The position numbers and the translations under genes are program-made. The notes under the pieces are model-generated. The model saw nothing but the letters and a program-made list of their open reading frames with translations. It ran no database searches and was not told the origin of the DNA. Positions 1 through 11,250 of a stretch of DNA of 64,000 bases are shown here, in pieces. Position 1 is the first letter of the stretch; every line of letters begins with the position of its first letter. Origin of the DNA: Adenophora triphylla var. japonica (taxonomy: Eukaryota; Streptophyta; Magnoliopsida; Asterales; Campanulaceae); contig JAFEMH010000162.1 of the NCBI GenBank assembly GCA_022495995.1, positions 1 through 64,000 of the forward strand, written 5' to 3'.

Positions 1-216
1 GGGCTCAGGTCTACGTAGTTCATTCTCGTGAACTAAATTTTATGTGCACTGCTTTTTGCCTAGACCGCCCTTTTTGGGGTTTTCACTAGCCGGGCATTAC
101 TCTTTTTGCACTTTTCTCTTCTTTTTTTTTTTTTTTTTTCATGTGCAACCCCGTCTTTTGCCTAGACCGCCCTTTTTGGGGTTTTCAAATTTAGCCGGGC
201 ATTACTCTTTTTGCAC

Positions 217-261
<45 letters not shown>
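1..261 (-). repeat. Element A post-pol 3' region: ~105-bp duplication and poly-T tracts
   Basis: A segment starting CCTAGACCGCCC and running to CTTTTTGCACTTTT occurs twice (about 59-112 and 164-217), each copy followed by a poly-T tract. The longer tract covers about 226-259. The first ~27 bases (CTACGTAGTTC) match the end of a recurrent hairpin-like motif seen in element C. This is non-coding 3' sequence of the element. Confidence 0.6.
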
Positions 262-3200
262 CGACATAGTATCTTCGGAGTTTATCACCGTTGACCGGGT
301 GGACAAAGGGATTGCCATCCAAGTCGCAAGCTTCATTGCTCCTCCCGACATTTTCTCGCACCACATAAGGGCCGATCCAGACGGGTTCCCATTTTCCTGT
401 GGGGTTGTCTCTGGTAGGGGCTTCACTTTCAGCACTAAGTCACCCTCTTTGATGTCTCCGGCCTCGACCTTTTATCAAACGCTCTGGCCATTCGCCTCCG
501 GTAGGCTCGGGTGTGTTCCATGGCTTTTAGCCTTCTCTCGTCAAGGTGGCTAGTTCATCATGCCGGCCGCGCAACCATTCCACTTCATTGACACTGTTTT
601 CCAGAGGACCCTTAATGACGGGATTTCCAACTCCACCGGTAACACCGCTTCCATCCCGTAAGTTAGGGCAAAAGGAGTTTCTCCTGTGGCCGTTCCGACA
701 GACGTTCGTAGCCCCGCAGTGCTAGGTGCAAATTTTTCGGCCAATCACGACCACGGGTGGCCATCTTTCGGATGATCCGCTCGAGTGTCTTATTAGCAGC
801 CTTCCACGGCTCCATTGGTCCGAGGTCTGTACGGACGACTTGTGGCGAGTAACTCGAATCTCGACAGCCAGCCTATCGCAGCCTCCTTCGAAGTGTGACC
901 CATTATCGTAAATGATCTCGCTGGGCACCCCATATCTCGCACATTATGTTTTCTTTGATGAACTCGGGCCACTTTTCTCGGAAGCTGAGGACCTTGTAGG
1001 GACTTGGCCTCTACCCACTGGGTGAAGTAGTCGATGGCTACCAACACGAACTCGTGCCCATTGCTTCCGCCGGGATATTTTCCCTATCACGTCAATGCCC
1101 CAAGCCGCAAACGGCCAAGGAGTCGTCATGCAAGACAGTCATGAGGTGGGAGATGGTTGAGGTTGGCAAACCGCCGGCATTTGTCGCAGTTCGGACGTGC
1201 CGAACGCACTGCTTTCCATGGAGATCCAAGAGTAACCCATTCTCGAGGATCACTTGCATCGTGGCTCGGGCATTCATGCTGAGGACCGCAGTGGACCATT
1301 GTGGACTTCGGTCATCAACTCTTTCGCTCTTTCTTGAGTGACACATAAGAGGAGTGGTCCTTGATACCGCTTCTTGTATAGGTTGCCTCCTAGAATGACA
1401 TAATGAGAAGCCAACCTTTTCGTGGCTCGCAAGCTTTTGGCTCGACTCCTTCTTTGGTCTACCTTCTTCGTCTCCGAAAGCCGACTCTCCGTCTTTGAGG
1501 AATTGGTAACTGATTGTACCAAGGTTCCTTTATAGGCTCGAGTCCTGTGTCCACTTCACAACGTAAAGTCGGGGCTTCTTCTACCCACTCAAGGGCTTTA
1601 TGGCTTTTCCTCGGGGATCTCTACCAATGAGGCTAGAGTAGCTAGGGCATCTCGCGACTGTTCTTTTCCCTCGGCAAGTAGTGGAAAGTCACTTCTCGAA
1701 CCGTCCACTCAACTCCTCCATATAGGCATGATACCGTTGCAGATTAGGGTCTACAGCCTTCCACTTGTTGGAAACCCGGTTGATGATCAAGGCCGAGTCT
1801 CCGTAAACTTCGAGCTCCTTGACATTTCTTTCTAAGGCGGCCTCCAAACCAAGAATGCAGCTTCATACTCGCCGGCATTGTTCGTGGCAGAAAGTTCAAC
1901 TTGAGGGCTATGGGGTATGCTCATCTTTCGATCGACCAATAGCATTCCCACACCATTTCCTCTTTGTTAGCGGCTCCGTCAAAGAATAACCGCCATCTAT
2001 TTTCGTGCTCAACCGCAAAGATCCCTTCATCTGAAATTGGGTTCAGTGCCCTCTCGTCTTCATTACTCGGGGAAATTTGCTAGGTGATCTCGACAATGCT
2101 TGACCCTTGATGGCCTTTCCGGTCACATAGTTGATGTCGTATTCTCGCCAAGAAGAAGGACCACTTCGCTAGACGCATCGATAGGGAAGGCTTGTCAAAG
2201 ATGTACTTGATGGGGTCCATTTTCGAGACCAAGTTCACAGGTGGGCTTCGCATATAATGCTTCAACTTGCCGACTACCTGCACTGGCCCCGCACAGGTCT
2301 TTTTCACACGCCGAATAATTGAGCTCACTCCCCGTAGCTTCCTACCGACAAAGTAAATGGCACTTTCTACCCGAGAATCTTTCTTCTCTTGAGCAAGCAT
2401 AGCCCCAACCGCCGTGTTCAGGATGCTTAGATAGAGCGTAAGAGGCTTCGTCTATGTGGGGGCATAGTACCGGGGATGCACTAAGTATGCCTTGATCTCG
2501 GTCAAAGGCGTCTTGGCATTCTTCGGTCCATTCTCTCAGGTCCACATTCTTCTTCATGAGCTTGAAGATGGGCTCGCACATAGTGGTCAACCGATTGACG
2601 AAACTACCGATGTATCGCAATTTACCCATGAAGCTCTCGACTTCGTCCTGGGTTTGAGGTGGCCTCATATCCATGATGGCTTTGATCTTTCTGGGGTCAA
2701 CTTCTATACCTCGCTCCGTGACCATGTACCCGAGCACTTTTCCCCTTGTCACTCCGAAGGTGCATTTGGCGTGGTTTAGTCTCATGGAATGTCTCACCTC
2801 TCAAAGAATTTTCGTAGGTCAACAAAGTGCTGCCCACCTTCTCCTTTCGGGAGTGGATTATCATATCGTCTACGTAGACCTCAATCTCCTTGTGGATCAT
2901 GTCATGAAAAAGCGCGGTCGCCGCCCTTTCGTAAGTAGCCCCGGCATTCTTGAGCCCGAATGGCATTACCGTATAACAAGAGGTTCCCACGGTGTGGTAA
3001 AGGCCGTCTTTTCTTGGTCTTCCTCGGCCATCTTGATCCGGTTGTAGCCTCGCAAAACCATCAACGAAGGATTTGACTTCGTAGTTGGCAAAGTGGAGTC
3101 CACCAGATGTCTATGTTTGGCGTAGGGTAGTCGTCTTTGGGCCGGCCTTGTTCGTATCTCGGAAATCCACACAAAGAATAAGCACCTTCCCATCGGGCCT

Positions 3201-3640
3201 TGGTTACGGCCACGATGTTGGACAACCATGTCGGGTATTCAATGACTCGATGAATCCTACCCGCAAAAGAGCTTCTCAATTTCTTCTTTGACCCTCGTAG
3301 AGACCATTCCGGCTTGATTTTTCTCGCTCGCTTTACCGGCTTAGCATCTCGGTGCTAAAGGGATTCTCGTGCTCTACTATCGAACCTGCCTAGCCCCTAA
3401 GCATATCTTGTATGACCATGCAAACACGTCGACGTATTCTCTCGAGCAAATTTCAATCAATCTGTCCCTTTCAACCCCCCGGGAAGAAGCTTCCAATCTG
3501 TGTCTCTTTAGGTTCCTCAATAGTACCCAAGTTCACACTTATCAAAACCTCCTCGGCAGCTTGGGCCCGGTTTTCCTTTTTTCAAACCCGCTTAAAGATT
3601 TCTTTAATGTATTGTTCGTTTAGTGTGTTTGCATCTTGTT
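262..3640 (-). pseudogene. pol: Element A pol remnant (RT, RNase H, second RNase H, integrase)
   Basis: Minus-strand fragments in all three frames follow element B pol from end to end. RT has a YVDDM catalytic motif near 2860-2875, the connection/RNase H region covers about 2080-2800, the second RNase H about 1500-2050, and integrase about 262-1350. The integrase DDE core shows a YDNGSHFEG block near 880-905. Unlike B, A keeps the integrase C-terminal part (a [18 protein letters not shown] block near 620-680) and a distal DGNPF..PVNGD..RRYY motif near 265-320. Frameshifts occur every 50-150 codons, so no functional polyprotein is possible as written. Many breaks coincide with sites where B reads CTG or CAG (see findings), so part of the damage may be sequence error rather than decay. 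No aspartic protease motif was seen between gag and RT. Confidence 0.85.
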
Positions 3641-3909
3641 CAAATGATTCATTATTAACGTTGTTAAGTTTTGAGTTAATTTATCATTTGTTAAGTTGGC
3701 AATAAGAGGATAATCGTAAAGATTTGTCATTTCATTCAAGATAAGGGGAAAGATGACATCGATTACATTTTCATAATCCTCGTGCGTGAGGCCTTCTGGA
3801 TGACTCGAGGACCGGAATTCGAAGATTCCCGACTCAACCGAATAGACAACACCGACTCGGACCCTACACTACTTATTGACTCGAGGGGGACTTGGCAAGG
3901 GTTAGACCG

Positions 3910-6500
3910 GGATCTCACTCGCTTCTTGCCGTTGCCCCGGGAGTAGCAGCCTTGTCGGCGTTGTCATTTGATTGTGCACTCGCGGATCATGATTGCCTTT
4001 GTTGACACCAATTCCACTGGAAGTACTTGGCCGATTTGTCGTAGTCTCCTTTCGAACTTAACTTCATCCATTTGTACCTCCTGTGGCAGTAGGACCGGCC
4101 AGGCTTTCGGCATCCGAGATACAACTCTCTTCATCCCAAAAGTCTTCCGCTTGTTCACTCTTCTTCTACCTTTTCCCAAACAGGGGTTGGGAGTGATCCT
4201 CTCGGAGTAGTAAGAGCCATTACAAACACATTATGCTCGGGCTACGGGTAAATGAAGGGTTCTGAGAGACTTTCATTAACATGGCTTGTTTTACTTCAAA
4301 CTCGCAGCCTTCATAAGTGAGCCTTTCTTCCGTAATCTTGACCATGGTTACCGGTTCGATGTCGTAGAAAAGAGGCCGAGCTCGACAACATTAACAAAAT
4401 CAGCCCGACTATGGGTCCAAACCTGCCCCTCCATGGCAAACTGCATTAATCGTATCTTTCCATTTCCTTGTAATTCAAAGATAAGGAACATTGAATTTTA
4501 GGATATCTATGACCGCCGGATTTCCAAAACCGTTTCCATTCGGGTTCCTTCGAAATCGATCATGTTGACTCTAAGCTATTGGCGTGAAGAGGATTCTTGA
4601 CCACATTGGGACCCCGAGGTGGTTCTAACTTGCCTTCTTCAACTAGGCGAGAGATCGTGAGCTTCTGTGTAGGTGCAATCATTAGTGTTATGACCATGAT
4701 AATTGTGAAAGCGACGTGTTTGGTCTCGTCCATTCTCGATACCGGGGTTTCGGGTTTCCGCTTTCCAAGGGTCCGAGGAGTCCTTGGGCTACCAAACCGT
4801 CGAAGACCTTTTCTAGTGGCATTCCGAAATCTTCGCCGTATAGAAAGGAAGCTTTGGCTTTGCACCGCTTGGCCCGCATTCCGTCCCGTTCTCATTCTCA
4901 ATGTAATTAATGGGGCCAATCACTTCTTTTTTTCCTTTTACTTAAGTGACAAATGGGGCATTTGACACCGGTGCTTAGAGCGATAAGAACTGGCCGTTCC
5001 TCGTGGCCGGGGCCATATTGAAGGCATTCTCAAACTTGGTGCCGGCATTTACCATTGCCCGAAGGTCGTGATAGTAGTAATTGCCAATTTGGACTCTTAG
5101 TTGAGGTTTCGTGCAAGATTGGAAGATCTCCATCTCTGCTCCTCTTCATTGAGCGGGGTCATCATTTCACCGAGCTTCCAATTCCATCTCTTGTAGAATT
5201 CACTTACCGGCTCATCCGAACGTTGTAGGGTACCCCGTAGGTCATTCCGCTGGTTTCCCAATTCAAATTAGCTTTATACTTTTCTAGGAACGCTTCTTTG
5301 ATCTCGGTCCCAAGTAGCTCGGGCCTCGGTTTCACATGCAGAACCACCTAAGAGTCGAACCTTTTAATGATAGCCGAAAATGATCGGCCATTCTTTGCTG
5401 TGTACAATCTTTGGCTCTCATGGCAAGAATGTAGCTTTCAATGTGAGTCCGGACAATCAAAGCGCCGTTGAACTTTTCAATTTCTCGGCATTCGGAATTT
5501 TGGAGGGAGAGGGACAACTTTGTTGGGACTGATATGGTATGCCGTCCTCTTGGTGTCTATTTCCCCAAACTTCTCTTGCATGGACCTAACTTGTTCCCTT
5601 AGCCAAGCCATGTCGTAGTCGGGGGATGGTTTAGGATTGCTCGATTCGGAGAAGGCTTATCCGACTTGAGTGGAAGGACAAAGTGGGTGGCACAAAGTGG
5701 TAGCCGGTACCAAGGCTCGGGGATCTTGGAGGGGAAGTAAGTGTAAACTTGACCAGTCCCGTGTTCCCGTGAGACTCGGCCTGAGGCATAGGAATTAGGC
5801 TCATAATTTCCGAAGTAGGAAAAAGGATATGGAACCTCCCGGGGTCCCGTGGGCAAAGTTGGAGGCGGAAGATCTCTGGCTGTGGCAGACATGAATTGAG
5901 AGGGTCATTGAGCTGATTTTGAGGCCTAAGAAATGCCCGGGATGGCCCATACCGAGGAGAGGGATCAATCCCATGGGATAATGTGAGGCCGCGTAATCCG
6001 GGATAGCCGAGGCGTTTGCCTTCGTTGGTAGGGGACAAAGCTAGGTCTCACTTGAGGAGGTGAGGGTGTTGGGATCCCGATGGCTTGAGATGTTGGAAAA
6101 GACCGAAGAGGGGTAATCCTGGATAAGGGATCGTATGAGGATGGAGGAGGGCATTGGTTATAGGTGGATGGAGCTGAGATGGCTGCATCGGGAGGCTCAT
6201 CTTCTATCATCACCAAGGAACCGTTGGGCTCAACCACTATTTGAACTCCATGACGACGAAGCGCTTCGATGAGCGTGGCTTGCTCGTTCCTCATGGGCCT
6301 TACGACCGTTTTCCGTGGCTAAGGTTAGCTCTTCTTCCCTAGTCATCCTGGTTACCCAAACCAAAGATCGTTTTCTCGTCAAATCGGTCATTCGACTCTC
6401 CGAACCGATGAAACCGAGGATTCTCGCGAACCGTTCCGAGGATTCTCGCGCTAACAAGTCGCCGACCCGGTGTTCTCACCCACTTCTTTCTCGCCGGAAA
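3910..6500 (-). pseudogene. gag: Element A gag remnant
   Basis: Minus-strand pieces match the 852-codon gag of element B in order: an N-terminal helical part (RHGVQIVVEPNGSLVMIEDE near 6200-6260), a proline-rich linker, a capsid-like region (about 5050-5560) and the zinc-knuckle region (about 4680-4740). The knuckle is damaged: the HCRFHQYHGH block of B corresponds to sequence containing several substitutions and a frame change. The reading frame changes many times, so this is a pseudogene as sequenced. The family role would be the structural Gag protein that packages element RNA in cytoplasmic particles. Confidence 0.8.
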
Positions 6501-6651
6501 GGGATAGGAAAGGTTTAGACTCTGGTAGGTGTTTAGTCAAGGCTCGTGCAATATGCAAATTAGAATCTTCAAGTTTACTTAAAACAGTTGTCTTTTATTA
6601 ATATCTATTTGGTTGGAAAAGGGATTCTCGCCCTTCTTTTTCACAACTACT

Positions 6652-6778
6652 CTAGATCCCGGATCGCCGGGTTCCGTCACTACGTCTATAAGCCCCTCGT
6701 ATTCCACCTCGTATTTCGACCTCCCAGGTGGACCTGGCGAGGTCCTATAGTGGCACGCGGATCCCACCGACCGAGAGT
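6652..6778 (-). other. Conserved leader block 1 (element A copy)
   Basis: About 125 bp upstream of gag (element sense) nearly match B 59970-60100 and C 25116-25250. Shared segments include GTCACTACGTCTATAAGCCC, ATTTCGACCTCCCAGG and CCCACCGACCGA. The A copy has short indels in the middle. C differs from A and B in its LTRs and gag, so conservation here suggests a cis-acting RNA function such as packaging. That role is inferred. Confidence 0.6.
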
Positions 6779-6859
6779 AAAGAACGCTCCTATCGGGTCT
6801 AGCGGGTCATAGGACCTTTCAACGCACGAGCGATGCGGATTATATTTAAGGCAATACCG

Positions 6860-7260
6860 TGAAAGTCTCGTCTCTCTGCCTCGACGGATCTTTGACAGAG
6901 TTTCGCTTGAGCGAATGACGGTTTTTGACTTTCGGTAATGTCCGAGAATATAATAGGCATGGGTCGGGCGGCAAAGCCGGATGACGCAAAGGTCACATTG
7001 AACTTCGTTGCATACGCAGGCGTGAGTCGGAATCGAAGTCAATGCCTGGCCAAGATCTTGCCAATTTTTCCTTGTCGGAATTTTGGCAGAGCTTCGCTTG
7101 AGCGAAAGATCTTTTGATTTTTGGCAAAGACTTGGTCTTGACTCTTACGCATTTCGTGCGGGTCAAGGTCAATAGTCAATGTCGGAGTCAAGATCCCACC
7201 GATTTTTCCTTGTCGGAATTTCGGCAGAATTTCGCTTGAGCGAAAATCTTGGTTTCCGTT
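6860..7260 (-). repeat. Leader tandem repeats with a TTCGC-loop-GCGAA hairpin (element A)
   Basis: Three diverged units of about 140-190 bp share a core containing GTCGGAATTTTGGCAGAG and the stem-loop TTCGC-TTGA-GCGAA. The stem-loops are at 6902-6915, 7093-7106 and 7231-7244. Element B has the same three-unit arrangement at 60200-60590. Confidence 0.65.
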
Positions 7261-7977
7261 ATGAGCTAAGGCTTGACCTTTACGTGGGTATCCAACCGGG
7301 CTATATGACACCGGACTAGACCAAAAACCAACCAAAAGTCACGGATTTTTGAAACGTGTGACACCGGACCGTGCATTGGTCGACACCGGCCGCCATGGGG
7401 AGGTTGGGATGATTCCGTGCGCGCCCGGAGCATCGTAAGGCCGTCCGTGATCGCACTGGAACCACCCTCGGGTTTGAGGGACGTGCGTGCAAAAGTGTAC
7501 AGATATATCAAAGTGCGCGTAGTGTGCGGTCTCCTAAAATTGTTCCTTTTGAGTTAAAACAGAGATTTTCATAAATGTGTTTTAAAGGAATGATTTTTGG
7601 GACTGGGAGAATGCAACACATAAACACGTAAATTTTTCTCGGGAAGCCCTGGCCGCCGTGGAGCCGAATAGCCCCAAGCCGCTAGGACCGCCAGATTAAC
7701 CATGATTTTTCCCGGTGGAATTGCCACCGAGGTCGTATGGTCGAATCCAATGAGGATTAGCCGTACGACCGCATGGATCAATTTTCCAGTTCCACTCCTT
7801 TTGCTATTTTTCTCGGGTTATTTCCCGTTTCGAAATATGCACAGATTCCAAGATGCAAATGATGCAATGCATGGTAAAAGAAAGCAAGCACGATTAATGA
7901 AATCGGCGATGGGAGTCTAACCCGCTCAAAGTGGAAAAGCTTTCTATTTTTTTCAAAATTTTTTTTTTTCGAAAAGG

Positions 7978-8100
7978 GATACCGGTACGTGGGATTGTTA
8001 AACCACCTTGTTATCCCAAGCCCCGGTTAGGGAGCGATACAGAAGGGTAAGTGGGGTCCACCTATATACCAAGTATCGACTTTTGTTTTGAAAATAAAGC
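7978..8100 (-). other. Conserved leader block 2 next to the PBS (element A copy)
   Basis: The stretch containing ATACCGGTACGTGGGATTGT, then GCGATACAG and CACCTATATACC, is repeated in B (61340-61440) and, more diverged, in C (26197-26300). It lies just downstream of the PBS in element sense. A shared cis role in reverse transcription or packaging is possible but inferred. Confidence 0.55.
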
Positions 8101-8118
8101 TTTTCTCCTTTGGGATGA

Positions 8119-8136
8119 TCCCCAGCGGAGTCGCCA
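8119..8136 (-). promoter_or_regulatory. Primer-binding site of element A (tRNA-Arg type)
   Basis: The minus strand reads TGGCGACTCCGCTGGGGA, beginning 3 nt from the LTR end. The same 18-mer lies next to the 5' LTR of B and C. It starts with TGG as expected for pairing to a tRNA 3' CCA end. A tRNA-Arg primer is what is generally reported for Ogre-type elements; the match to a tRNA gene of this genome was not tested. Confidence 0.85.
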
Positions 8137-8829
8137 AACTGTGAATGTGTGCCCAAAATTTTTTGTTTATTGGGATTCACGCGAGTTTGAAGACATCCGA
8201 GTTATTTGAAAAACGGAGTCGCCACGCCATTTTGATTACCTCAAAACTTTGAAAAAAAGGTTTTATGGGTTCGGAGGTTAAGTTACCCCTTGGGAAGAAC
8301 GTTTGGCGTTCACCCAAAGTGCCTTGCCGGAGCAAGTCTCCCTAGATTTCATTAATCGTGTTTGCTTGCGTGCTTTCTTTGTGTGCATGTGTTTGAAAAT
8401 AAGGGGGGGGATGTCCCAAGTTTGTCTTCCGGACGTACAAACCATTTGTTGGTTGTCGCTCGGGATTCCTTGGAATTTATGTATTTGGGATTATGATCCC
8501 GTCCTCATCTTATGACTTATGATCATCGCATTTTAAACCTCGGGACCCTCGGGACTTGCGTGATCGAGAGAATGACTCTCTTTTGGGTCAAAGATGAGGT
8601 TCTTTAGGAAGGAATGTCCTTAGCCCATCAATCCTACGCTTTAAGACGGTCGAGCTCGTATAGAGGCTTCATACTCATTCTTAAGCGATACTGAGATATA
8701 GGGTTCAAGGTTATCCTTGTCCTAAAGAAATCATGAACCTTTAATGGAAGGAACGATGCAAAGATGAGAACTTTTACACCGGTCCGTTCCAAGGTTGGGG
8801 AAAGGGGAAATGCATGATGAAAAATGAAT

Positions 8830-9110
8830 CTTTAATGAAAAGATGACATTTTTAGGTTGCAAATGATGCTTTTTGATTGAAAGAAATGATCTTTATGCAA
8901 ATGATGCATAAAGATTTGATTTTTATGCAAATGATGCATTGAAAAAGGGGGTTTTGATGCAAAGGATGCATTTTTATTGAAAAAGATTTGATCTTTATAT
9001 GCAAATGATGCATAAAGATAACATTTTTATTGGAAAATGGGGGTTTTAGGTGCAAAGGATGCACCTTTATGAAAAAGACTACATTTTTATGACAAATGAG
9101 GTCTTAATGC
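8830..9110. repeat. Short interspersed U3 repeats in LTR A
   Basis: Degenerate copies of ATGCAAATGATGCATAAAGAT and GATGCAAAGGATGCA are spaced roughly 25-60 bp apart. Equivalent arrays lie in both LTRs of element B at about 52970-53300 and 62220-62560. They lie upstream of the TATA box in element sense. A role as a repeated transcription-factor site is inferred only. Confidence 0.55.
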
Positions 9111-9430
9111 ATGAAAAAGGGGAAGGGATTATAAAGATATGATCTTTAAGCTACCAAGTCCCAAGCAATATAAAGACAATGCAATGAGCAATTTATAATG
9201 CAATTAGGATGCAAAGGTAGGGCGTGCGAGGTTACCAATCGTTTTCTTCGATTCTTTGGACGGAGCTTGGAGGAGGTTGGTCTTGGACCTTCAAGGAGGA
9301 GGGAGATGGCTTCTTGAGCTTCTTCTTCACCTTCTTGAACCTTCAAAGGGATTCTTCACGTCTGGGAGTGGCTGGTTGTGTGTGTGACTGTTGGTGTTGT
9401 TGTTGTTGTTGAAATGGGTAGAGGAGGGCT

Positions 9431-9440
9431 CTATTTATAG
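9431..9440 (-). promoter_or_regulatory. TATA box of LTR A
   Basis: The minus strand reads CTATAAATAG. The same motif in the same context (GCCTATAAATAGAG) occurs in both LTRs of element B. It would start the element's genomic RNA on the minus strand. Confidence 0.65.
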
Positions 9441-9743
9441 GCAGTCTGGATAAGGCTAATGAAGCCGTGCGGCTGCAGGCTCTTTGCAAATGAGGCCGTG
9501 CGGCATTATCCACAATGACTCAGCATTCTAGAACCATGCAAGGTGGCATCATTCTAGAAGCTTCCCCCTAATTAAGAAAAACGTGTTTTCTTAATTAGGA
9601 AGGCTCCTTACAGCCCTAATTTTAAATTTGGACTGTTCCAGGACATTTCCGGAACACTAGGAAGGTCCGGGGAATTACCGGAAAATTTACCGAAATGTCG
9701 GGAAAATTAACCGGAAGGCATGAGCCAGATTTGGGTACTTACA

Positions 9744-10629
9744 GCAGCGAAGCAAGTTTCCAAAGGGGGTTTATAGAATGAAGGGCAGTCTGTATTATAT
9801 TCATTCAGATTGTTGGGGACCTTCACGTCACGAATCACTGAGGGGTCACATGTATTTCTTGTCTATGATAAATGATTACTCGAGGAAGACTTTGGTGATT
9901 ATTATGAAACACAAGAGTGAGGCTCTCACAAATTTCAGAAAGTGGAAGACATTAAGGGAAAATCAGACAGGGAAGAAGATCAAGAGACTTTGGACATAAA
10001 ATGGGTTGGAGTTCTGCAGTACTGAGTTCGATGAGTTATGTAAGGAAGTGGAGATATTTAGAAATCTCATTATCAGGGGTACACCACAACAGAATGGTGT
10101 GGCAGAGCGCATGAATCAAACACTATTGGCTAGAGCAAGGTGCATGTTCTACAATGTAAGGTTGTCTAAGCGGTTATGGGCAGAAGCGGTTAGTACAACA
10201 TGCTACTTGATAAATTGCGGACCACATACTGGTATTGATCTCAAAGCTCCTAATGAGGTATGGTCCGGTGTTGGTAGTGTTGATAAACATGTTGAGCTAC
10301 AAGATACTTTAGAGTTGAGTAGTCCACATTCAGATGTTAATCAGGAACTACCTTCAGAGATAGAAACACCAATCAGTTTATCACCAATTTCCGAAGAACA
10401 TGGGTTAGCTCAAGAGAGGTCTAGATGGGCTAATTTCGGGAAGCCTCCTATGAGGTATGGTTTTGAAGACTTGTGTCTTACGCACTTCAAGTTGCTGAGT
10501 AGATGGAGCCTGATCCTTCGAAGCCAACCATTTTCAAGGAAGCAGTTACATGTTCAGAGTCTGCCCAGTGGCATGCAGCTATGGGAGATGAGATGGAGTC
10601 ACTTCACAAGAATTAGACATGTGAGCTAA
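9744..10629 (+). pseudogene. Copia integrase fragment
   Basis: The sequence matches the catalytic core of copia integrase (WGPSRHESLRGHMYFLSMIN, then RGTPQQNGVAERMNQTLL). The N-terminal zinc-binding part is cut off by element A. The block that normally reads RTDNG.EF has a TAA stop in place of the second catalytic Asp (9997-9999: KRLWT, stop, NGLEFC). After NEVWSG near 10266 the sequence jumps to a Ser/Pro-rich linker, implying an internal deletion of the usual connecting region. The frame is then lost near 10480. The normal role is insertion of cDNA into chromosomes; this copy cannot do so. Confidence 0.85.
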
Positions 10630-11250
10630 CCAAGAGGCCAGAAGGCAGAAAGATTGTTACTTGCAAGTGGGTCTTCAAGAAAAAGGGTATGTCACAATCA
10701 AAGGGAGTCAAGTATAAAGCTCGTGTGGTTTCTAGGGGTTTCACGCAGTGGGAGGGGGTTGACTACAATGAGATTTTCCCACCTGTGGTTAGACACACTT
10801 CGATCAAAGTGCTATTAGCTATGGTAGCACATCAGGACTTGGAGCTCGAGCAGCTAGATGTGAAAATAGCCTTTCTTCATGGAGAGTTGGAGGAGGAGAT
10901 TTATATGACACAATCAGATGGGTTTCAGGTTTTGGGGAAAGAAGACTATGTGTGCAAGTTGAAGAAGTCCTTGTATGAACTAAATCAGTCGCCTAGGCAG
11001 TGGTATAAACAGTTTGACAGCTATATGACAGAGATTGGTTACACGAGGAGCCCGTATGACTGTTGTGTGTATCACAATAGGTTGGTGGATCGTTCGACTA
11101 TCTATTTGGTTCTTTATGTTGGCGATATGTTGATAGCTGTTGTCAAGAAGTCTGATATTCAGAAGTTGAAGGTTTTACTATCTGTTGAGTTCGAGATGAA
11201 GGATTTGTGTGCAGCAAAGAAAATTCTGGTTATGGAGATCTACACGGATT
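10630..11250 (+). pseudogene. Copia reverse transcriptase fragment
   Basis: Open from about 10689, with the copia RT signature: KARVVSRGFTQ, then QLDVKIAFLHGELEEEIYM and KLKKSLYELNQSPRQWY. The catalytic YVDDM motif reads YVGDM (near 11117-11131), so one active-site Asp is replaced by Gly. The frame shifts near 11240. About 190 codons are readable. The mutated active site and the frameshift make it non-functional. Confidence 0.88.

Larger units (their letters stand above)
1..9743 (-). mobile_element. Element A: Tat/Ogre-like Ty3/gypsy LTR retrotransposon, 3' end off window
   Basis: Read on the minus strand the order is 5' LTR (8140-9743), PBS, leader, gag, pol, then a T-rich 3' region running off the left edge. 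RT, two RNase H domains and integrase come in the Ty3/gypsy order. The same order and much of the same protein sequence are found in element B (52256-63269), which supplies the frame. All A reading frames are broken by many small indels. The right LTR abuts Ty1/copia integrase sequence at 9744, so A was inserted into that copia element. GCAGC at 9744-9748 would be the right target duplication, but the left copy is outside the window. The Tat/Ogre assignment rests on the second RNase H and the tRNA-Arg-type PBS. Confidence 0.9.
8140..9743 (-). repeat. 5' LTR of element A (1.6 kb)
   Basis: In plus-strand reading it begins TGTGAATGTG and ends GGGTACTTACA, the same termini as both LTRs of element B. 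On the minus strand it therefore starts TGTAAGTACCC. It contains a minus-strand TATA box at 9431-9440, a U3 rich in GCAAA(T/G)GATGCA motifs, a conserved block near 8265-8310, and an 11-nt PBS-like stretch (ACGGAGTCGCCAC) near 8213. The partner 3' LTR lies to the left of the window. Confidence 0.9.

Noticed and set aside
8119..8136. A tRNA gene matching the PBS
   Set aside because: Only the 18-nt tRNA 3'-end complement is present at 8119, 26324 and 61485. No cloverleaf or A/B boxes surround it.
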